Source of the DNA: Ectobius pallidus
Lineage: Eukaryota; Arthropoda; Insecta; Blattodea; Ectobiidae
Length of the DNA stretch: 64,000 nt
Direction: 5' to 3'
NCBI GenBank assembly: GCA_964059195.1
Contig: CAXKWD010000007.1
Location: 2,108,001 to 2,172,000, forward strand
The stretch's first letter is position 1, and each line of letters opens with the position of its first letter. The position numbers and the translations under genes are program-made. Of this stretch, positions 37,801 through 46,800 are shown one piece after another. The notes under the pieces are model-generated. The model saw nothing but the letters and a program-made list of their open reading frames with translations. It had not been told where the DNA came from and ran no database searches.

Positions 37801-40800
37801 GGCCTATTATTTTCTAGAAGTCTTTTTGATCACACTTTGCAAATTTTCAATTTTTCCCGGATATTTTAACCAATTCATTGACTTTTCCCGGATTTTCCCG
37901 ACCATACAAAATTCCCGGCCTTTTCCCGACCAGTGGACACCCTGATTTGTGAATATTCCAGTGTTCTCAATAGTACTTTTAAATTATTTTTCATGGCATG
38001 CACCATTGTTGAAAAATGTGATATTTATTTTGAAAAGATCGATACATCTGTACAAAATTAGGCTTAATATTAGTATTTAAGAATGTCATAGACAGTTAAC
38101 AAGAAGATATTAACGAGTATAAAAAGTTACTCTCATTTTGCAATGATGGCTACCCTCTTCAGAGGCGTTTTCTTTTTGAATGTTGTTCACTATTCACTAA
38201 TTTCTGTTTTTAACTGCCCCATTTCTATCAGAACTGTAGGTTACATGCAACTTTTGACGAAATTGTCTTGTTCTAGCACACGACTTTCTTGTCCCCACGT
38301 ACATGTTGTATAGCCGATATAAATAAATAAATGAACGCACATTCAGCAGGTCATACCAAATTCTTGCGAGGGGACTGTGGCAAGTTCATTCCAAGATGGC
38401 GTGCTTGAGCATACGCACAGCTGTCGTAAACGCCTACAATTTAAATCTGTTGTAACGGTTTAATTAGTTTACTTAGTTATTATGCGTCAGGAAAATCTGA
38501 CCAAATTAAATTTGTTTCATATGCAGATCTGCTTCAGAAACGTGTTTTTAAATTTCTCTGCACGAAAATAGCTAAAAAAGGTACGGTTTGAACCAAACTA
38601 TTTTATTAAGAGCAAGAGTGTGCATACTAAGCAGCAAAAGTTACAATTCGTCCACCAGCCAATGAGGCGCTCCCTTGTCATGTGGCTTTGTTTACAACTA
38701 CTTTGAACTTAAAGTGAAATTAGTATACATGATTTTTTTGTCCTTATTTTTCCTTTCTTGCCTGGAATATAATGTATTTTCCATTACATGTCCTGTGCTT
38801 GTACCGTGATCGGATTTTTAATAAATTCAACTTTAATGGTTGTGTCATATTTCTCCACTTGTTTCACGATGTAAATACACAATATACAGTTTATATACAA
38901 AGATATAACCCCTAAATATAGAGAAACTGCGATGTACGGTTTTCTTTTGAAATCTCGAAATTTGACCGAAACTTAAATTGTTATAAATTTTGAACATTTG
39001 AAGACAAAATAACAAATGCCTACTCACTTTAAAGTGAATTTATTTCCCTACAACTTCATTCATGAGAACATTGCTATATACCTAAGGGAAGAAGCGCTAG
39101 AAGACAAAATGTGTCGAAAAGCACGAGGCAAAAGGGCTTTTTAAAAAAATTTGTTATTTTCGTTGGTGGATATCTCGAAAACTATTGGAAATAGGAAGAA
39201 ATGTGTATGAACAAACTTGTAGGAAATTTTATCAGCTTTAATTTTGTATATAGCAATTTTCCCTCTACGATGCACCATTGATGTAGATGTAGATGTAGAT
39301 GTCTCGTTCTGTAGATCCTGTGTTGAGCAGGGCTCAAGGATATAGAACACGTCAGATAAAAACATACATGCATGTTATAAAAAAAAAACATGATACAAGA
39401 ATTGTTATGTCACACTTACTCAAGCTGAAAAGAAATCATCCATATTGTAGAAGGTGTGAGTTACTAAATATTGCTTCAGAGCTCTTTTGAAAGATTTGCA
39501 TTTGCTTTTAATACATAGTGATTTAATCTCTTTTGGAAGGTTATTGTATATTTGTATTGCGGAATAATAAGCACCTTTCTGAAAAAGTTTTAATGAGTTA
39601 GCTGGTCTATGTAAATCATTCATGTTTCTAGTAGTACGCCCGTGTATACTGTGATTACTTTGAAATTTATCAATATTATCTACCATGTAACACATAACAG
39701 AGTATATATACTCTCCGGTGAGAGTGAGGACTTTTAATTTTTCAAACAGCGGTTTACAAGATTCTCGTTTTTTCTTTCCACATATTATTCTTATTGCTCG
39801 CTTCTGTAATCTAAATATTTTTTCCCTATGTGCCGAGTTACCCCAAAAAATGATTCCGTACCTCATAACAGAGTGAAAATATGCAAAATATACCGTGAGT
39901 AATGCGTCCTGTTGTAATATATCATTCAAAGTTCGTAGCGCAAAACATGCTGAACTTAGCTTAGAACTTATCATTACAATGTGTTTCTTCCAGTCAAGAT
40001 TTTGGTCAATTTGTAGTCCTAAGAATTTTATGTTGCTAATTTCCTCTATGATTTGTGTTTGATAATTGATTACAATGTTTGAGATATATCTATTTTTTGT
40101 TCTAAATTGAATAAAGTGGGTCTTATCAATATTAAGTGACATTTTATTAGCTTGAAACCAAGTATTTAATTCGTGAAAAGTCTTTGTAGCTAGTCTTGCT
40201 AAATCTTCTTGTGACTTTCCTGTTACGAGTACACTAGTATCATCTGCAAAAAGCAATGCCTTTGATTCGTCACTTAAGTTATCTGGTAAGTCATTGATGA
40301 AAATTAAAAAGAGCAAAGGTCCCAGTATCGATCCCTGAGGTACTCCATTTTTAACAGTCCCTAATTTTGATTCATTTCCATTTATTATTACCTTTTGAGT
40401 TCTATCAGACAGGTATGATTTGAACCACTTTAGTGTTATATTATCCAACCTATAGTGTTTCAGTTTTTGAAGTAGAATTTCATGATTTATACAGTCAAAC
40501 GCCTTAGCTAGGTCACAAAAAATTCCTAGGGCATGTTTCTTTTTATCTAACGCTTCCAATATTTCTGTAGTGAGTTGAAATGTAGCATTATCAGTGGACA
40601 TGCCACTTCTAAATCCAAACTGAGATGGTGTAAGAATGTTATTCAAATTAAGATAGTGTATTAAGCGGTTGTACATAACTTTTTCAAAAACTTTTGAAAA
40701 TGAGGTTAGGAGTGATATAGGTCTATAATTTGATGGAACATTTTTGTCACCTTTCTTAAAGAGGGGCTTAACAATAGCATGCTTTAGTCTTATTGGAAAT

Positions 40801-43800
40801 ATTCCACTTTTTAACGAACAATTACAAATATGACTAAGAGGTTTACTAATTTCAGATGAGCAGCTTTTTAACAACTTATTACTTATCTCATCCCATCCAG
40901 AAGAGTTTTTGCTTTTGAGTGACTTGATTATATTTTCAATTTCTCTAGAGGAAGTTAATTTGATTTGAAATGTATGGTTCTGGACTATAGGTGTTTTAAG
41001 TAGGTCTGCTGCATTAATGCTAATATTAGTTGTAGGAATACATTTCTCTGCAATGTTTATAAAGTGATTATTAAAAGCATTTGTGATATCTGATACATTA
41101 TCTAGCTTTTTGTTCTGGTATGTTAGTGACATGCAATCATTGTTTCCCTTTGATCTCCCTGTTTCGTTTTTAATTATATTCCATATAGTTTTAATTTTAT
41201 TGTCTGATTTATTAATTATTTGTGAGAAATGCCTACTCTTTGCCTCTTTAATTACTTTCTTCAGTTTTTTGCAGTACATTTTATAGTGTTCTTTATGAGC
41301 TGGGTTGTTACTGGTTCTACATTTTAAATATAGCTCTCTTTTGTTTCTACATGATATTTTAATGCCAGTGGTTAACCATGTTTTATTCCTTACATTAGGT
41401 AAATTAGCAGTTTTCTTTTTTGGAAAGTTAGTTTCAAAATGCCGCAACACAATATTTAGGAATTCATTTAATTTACAGTCTACTTTGTCATAGGAAAATA
41501 TAGATCCCCAGTTTTCATTCTTCAGATCTTGTTTGAAGTTTAAAATTGAAGCATCATTCATTACTCTAGTCATATGGGTATGTTTTTTAGTTGCGTTTAC
41601 CTTACTATCGTTTAGCACTAACATTTGTGCATCATGGTCCGATAATCCATTTAATATTGGTAATATTTTAAAGTTAGGGTGCTTTTCTATGTCTATGAAT
41701 ATATTATCTATTATTGTTTGAGAGTTGTTTTGGATTCTAGTTGGAAAGTTTACTACAGAGTCTAAATTATAACTACCTAGTAGGGATATCAGTCTGATCT
41801 TTTTTTCACTATCAATTGAGAAGTCTACATTAAAGTCGCCGCACAGTATAATATTTACATTATTACTATACAGATAGTTAAGAACCTTTTCTAACTGATT
41901 TGTAAAATAATTGAAATTACCTGTTGGTGCTCTGTAAATGGTCAGTATTACAAATGTACTGTTATCCGTTTCCACTCTGGCTGCGCAGCATTCAAAATCC
42001 TGTTCCTTACAGTAGGAACTGGTGTCTATATCACTAAAATTTAAGTTACTTTTGATGAATATACTCCCCCCTGCCCCCCCTTTGGGGACTTTTAGTGTGT
42101 TATTCAGGAGACTCCCTCTGACATCTCTGCAAAATTTCAAAACTACACGAGTTTTTTTTTCTATTCGGTGTTTTTCGACGTTTATTGACTGGACTATTAG
42201 TGGTTAAGACTGTTAGCTAAGATGCTAGTGGTCATGGGTTCAATGCGTAAAATTTCCGGTTAGGAATATGTCCCAAATAAGTATGGAGGATGGACGGAAG
42301 ATGAGAGAAAGGGAGGAAAAAGAAAAGAATAATAAATGGCGTTGCTAGTACCCGTAGTTAAAATGGTGAGACATCTGGGAGGTGACATTTGAAGTTACTC
42401 CTCACCGTAAACCCCTCGTTCCCATCAGAGAGTTGGTGGGAGGAGCCTAGTGCATGACCTAAAACTACTTTTTACCACAAACTCCAATATCACTATTCCT
42501 AACCTTGTGACGTAACTTGCCACTAACTTGTACAAGTCACTGCGGGGGGAGTTGTTACTGGACTTACCTTAATATCACTGAAGGAAGGACTTAGAATGCA
42601 ATGAAGAAAGAAAGAAAAGAAAGAAGAAAAAACTGAAGGAACTATGTATTCCTCACACAAATAACCGAACTGGAAAAGTTGTACCTGTGTTTGCGAGATC
42701 TCGGCTGCCGCATCTGCTCATCGTCAGCAGGGTTATGGAACATATCCAGAAAGATGGGCTGGTACTTTTTGAATATCACCATAGAGACGGCAAAGTTGCG
42801 CTCCAGCTTGTCGATCTTGCTACAGAATTCTCGAGGCAGATTCGCCATGTCAGCCCACTTCTTGCTCTTGTCGAAGAACCGGATGAGACTCAGCTTGCAG
42901 AGCCGCAGGAGTCGAGTCAGGCTCACACAATTCCCCTCGACCATCGTGCCTGTGCGACCCACTGTGGGCGTGCTCGACTTACGGCATGCCACATACAGAG
43001 CACACGCCAACCAGTGCAGTTGGTCCCCCTGTAATGACACAGCACTGATTTACATATATGCTACAGTACACAAGTTATTTGTGTCCTTCGTGTGGCCTTT
43101 TCAAATGGAATAATGTATTTCACTATGTAGATATTCAACTTGGAATGAGATCTCATTTGTTGATGTAGATGTATGTATGTATGTAGATGTAGATATCTCG
43201 TCCTGTAGATCCTGTGTTGAGCGGGGCTCAAGGATATAGAACACGTCAGATCAAAAAATACATGCATGTAATAACAATAATATAGGCCTACAGAAACTGC
43301 AAGCTGCCAAATTTATCCAAGCTGAAAATATTCCTCCAAATTGTAGAAGGTGTGAGTTATTAAAAATTCCTTGACAGCTGTTTTGAAAGGTTTGCTCTTT
43401 CTTTGAATACATAATAATTTAATGTTGTTTGGAAGCTTGTTAAATATCTGTATTACAGAATAATAAGCACCCTTCTGAAAGAGTTTTAACGAGTTATTTG
43501 GTCTGTGTAGGTCATTCATGTTTCTGGTAGTACGTCCATGTACACTAAAATTAGTTTGAAATTTATCAATATTATTCACTACATAACACACAACAGAGTA
43601 TATATACTCCCCTGTAAGAGTGAGGACTTTTAATTTTTCAATGATTTGGTCCAACCCACCTGCCCACCCTAAACGATACACTTTCTTTTATAACACGATC
43701 TAGCGAAAAGTAGCGTGAATCCGCCATATTTTATATGAAGAAACTCGTGATTGGACAAACAGGTTCACCAGTACAACAAACCTCGCCTTCTGCAGAATTC

Positions 43801-46800
43801 AGAATGCCCTACTATAAGGGTCATTCCATGTCAAGTGAACCAATGGAAAAACGTGACCACCTCCGATTTTAGTCATACTTGGTTGTCATGAAGTACCACC
43901 TGAGATATGTTGAAGTACAAAATATCAGATTTTTATGTGTTGTAGTTTTCCAGTTATACCCTTCTGAAATATGGAAAAAAACCAAATTTTCTGCATAAGT
44001 GCAATCACAAAATGACGCATAAATCAAGCTGGAATTGACATAGATGAGTGGGAAAAGTATCAAAATGTAGCTTATATTATGAGCTTTAATTTGATACGTC
44101 ACACGACTACTTTCGAAAAAAAATATTTTCAAGGTTACCCAAAAAAAATTTGAAAACTGAATTTTTCAAAAACCTATATTTTGAAAATTTTGAAACAATT
44201 CTCATAGAAACATACATATTTCAGCATCATGTCCTACAAGTTTTGATAAGGGATCGCAATGGGATCATATTTTTTTACATTTATAACAAATACTATGCAC
44301 GCTGGGTAAGAATATATGACACAGGAATATTGCACTTAATTCTAAAATCCATTCCTTTGTCCAGGGAGTTGTTTACCAACATGCATATACCAACTTGTGC
44401 AAGTGGTCAAATGGGTATGAGTAAACACAGTCTGCAAGCATGTGAGTCAGCCAGGGAATGCAAGTTGTAACCTGTTGGACCTGGCTTCAGTTGTGCCTTG
44501 ACTCTCATGCAGTGTGCTTCCTTTCTTCAAAGGCTGTACAAAGACTGTATTGCTGCATGTAAAGTAGTGGGTTCAGTGATTAAAATAGGCATTGTGTATT
44601 TCCCCAGTATGGCTGAAAAAGTAAGTGAAACAGCAAAGATTTTCTGCTGCAACCCTTTCAAGAAAGACAGACATCAGGGTGTGAAAAGAAGTGTGAGGCC
44701 TGTTACTGACTGGATGTGTGACATGTTTGACACCATTGTGGTAGGTATGAAAATTTGTGACAGTTGTAGGAAAGAACTATCAAAGCAGAAACAGGTTACA
44801 GATACAACAGATGACTGTTTAGTACCAGTAGCCAATACCACTAGGCCTACTAATGTTGATGAATCATTTGTAGCTTTAGATGTTACCTTAGAGTACCTTA
44901 ATAAGTCTCTAAGCTCTCTAGAGGAGTCACCTGTTGCTAAGAGGAAGTTGCAAATGAAATCATACTGTGATAAAAAATACAGTAAAATAAAAAAATGTTT
45001 GACAGAAAAGGTACTAACAGCAGCAAGTACAAATACAGAGAAAACTGTTGACCATAAATCAGAATCATGTGAAGTCATTTGTCAGCTAAAAGAAAAGTTT
45101 CAAGAAGAAAATATAAGTGTTAGTGAAAAATTGCAAATTTTAACAGTACTACCTAAAAGCTGGTCATGCAGTGAAATACAAAATGAATTTCAGGTTAGCA
45201 ACAGAATGGCAAGAAAAGCTAAAGCATTGGTGAAAGCGAAGGGTATTCTGGCAACACCAAATCCTAAACCAGGAAAGGTTTTAAATGAATCTGTGATTGA
45301 GAAGGTAATAGGGTTCTACAACAGTGATGATGTCAGCCGTCTTATGCCTGGAAAAAAAGATTTTGTTTCTGTGAAAACGGGTGACAGTAGTAGAATTCAT
45401 GTACAGAAGAGGCTAGTGATGGGCAACTTGAAGGAAGTGTACGAGCTGTTCAAAAACAAAAATCCTACTGATAAGATTGGATTTTCGAAATTTGCTGATT
45501 TACGACCTAAACATTGCGTCTTGGCTGGAGGAAGTGGTACCCACACAGTATGCGTTTGTACAGTGCATCAGAATGTTAAATTAATGCTACAAGTGTTGAA
45601 ATCCAAACAAATTACACTGAATGATGGCACAGATATAAGTAATTATAATTCCTGTTTAGCGAAGTTAATGTGTGAAGAGCCAGGCACAGCATGCCACCTT
45701 AATGAATGTCCTTCATGTCCAGGTGTAGATAATTTGAAAGATGAGTTACAGTTGCTGCTAGATAATGAACTGGTGGACAACATTACATACAAGCAGTGGG
45801 TTTCTGTTGACAGATGAAATTTAGTAACCTTCATCAAAACTGCAGATGAGTTTATAGAAACTTTGTGTGAACAGTTGTTGATTTTGAAGAGACATTCTTT
45901 TATTGCAAGAAGACAGGCAGAATATTATAATCACTTGAAGCAGAATATTGGAGTAAATGAAGCTGTGGTATGTATGGACTTTGCAGAAAATTATTCGTTT
46001 GTACTACAGGATGAAGCCCAGTCTTTTCATTGGAACAATGATCAAGCAACTATTTTTCCTATAGCAGTCTACTACAATGATCATAATATACACTACAAAA
46101 GTATTGTATGTATCTCTGAATGTCTACAGCATGACACCACTGCTGTTCATTTATTCCAGAAAAGGCTTATCTCTCATTTGAAGTTGGAAGTAATTAGAGA
46201 TTTGAAAAAAATTTACTACTTCTCAGATGGTGCAGCTGCGCAATTTAAAAACAGAAAAAACTTTTCAAACTTATGCCACCATGTTCATGATTTTGGAATT
46301 GAGGCAGAGTGGCATTTCTATGCAACAGCCCATGGGAAAGGAGTATGTGACGGTCTGGGTGGTACTGTGAAAAGACTTGCAGGAAAGGCAAGCCTACAGC
46401 GGCCATACGAGCATCAAATCATGACACCAGCACAGCTGTTTACATGGAGTGAGGAAAACATCGACTCCATGCAGTTCTTCTTCTTCAATGAAGCACAATA
46501 CAACAAAGAGGAAAAAATACTTGCAGACAGATTTCTGTCTACAAAAGCAATACCAGGCACACAGAAGTTCCACAGTTTCATCCCATTGTCAGATAAAGTG
46601 TTGTTGACAAAGGTATTTTCAAGAAGTGAACAGTCATCCACTTTTTCAGTGTTAGGACCACGTGTGCAACAGAGGCTGAAGCTAGCAGAAGTAAAAGGAT
46701 ATGTTACATGTGAGAACAACAATCATTGGTGGCTTGGTGTAGTTGTGGACAAAAATGAGACAGCACAGATAGTGGAACTGATGTTTCTGCACCCTGCAGG

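Noticed and set aside
42679..43113. 144-codon ORF on plus strand
   Set aside because: Shadow of Rb-family exon 2 on the opposite strand.
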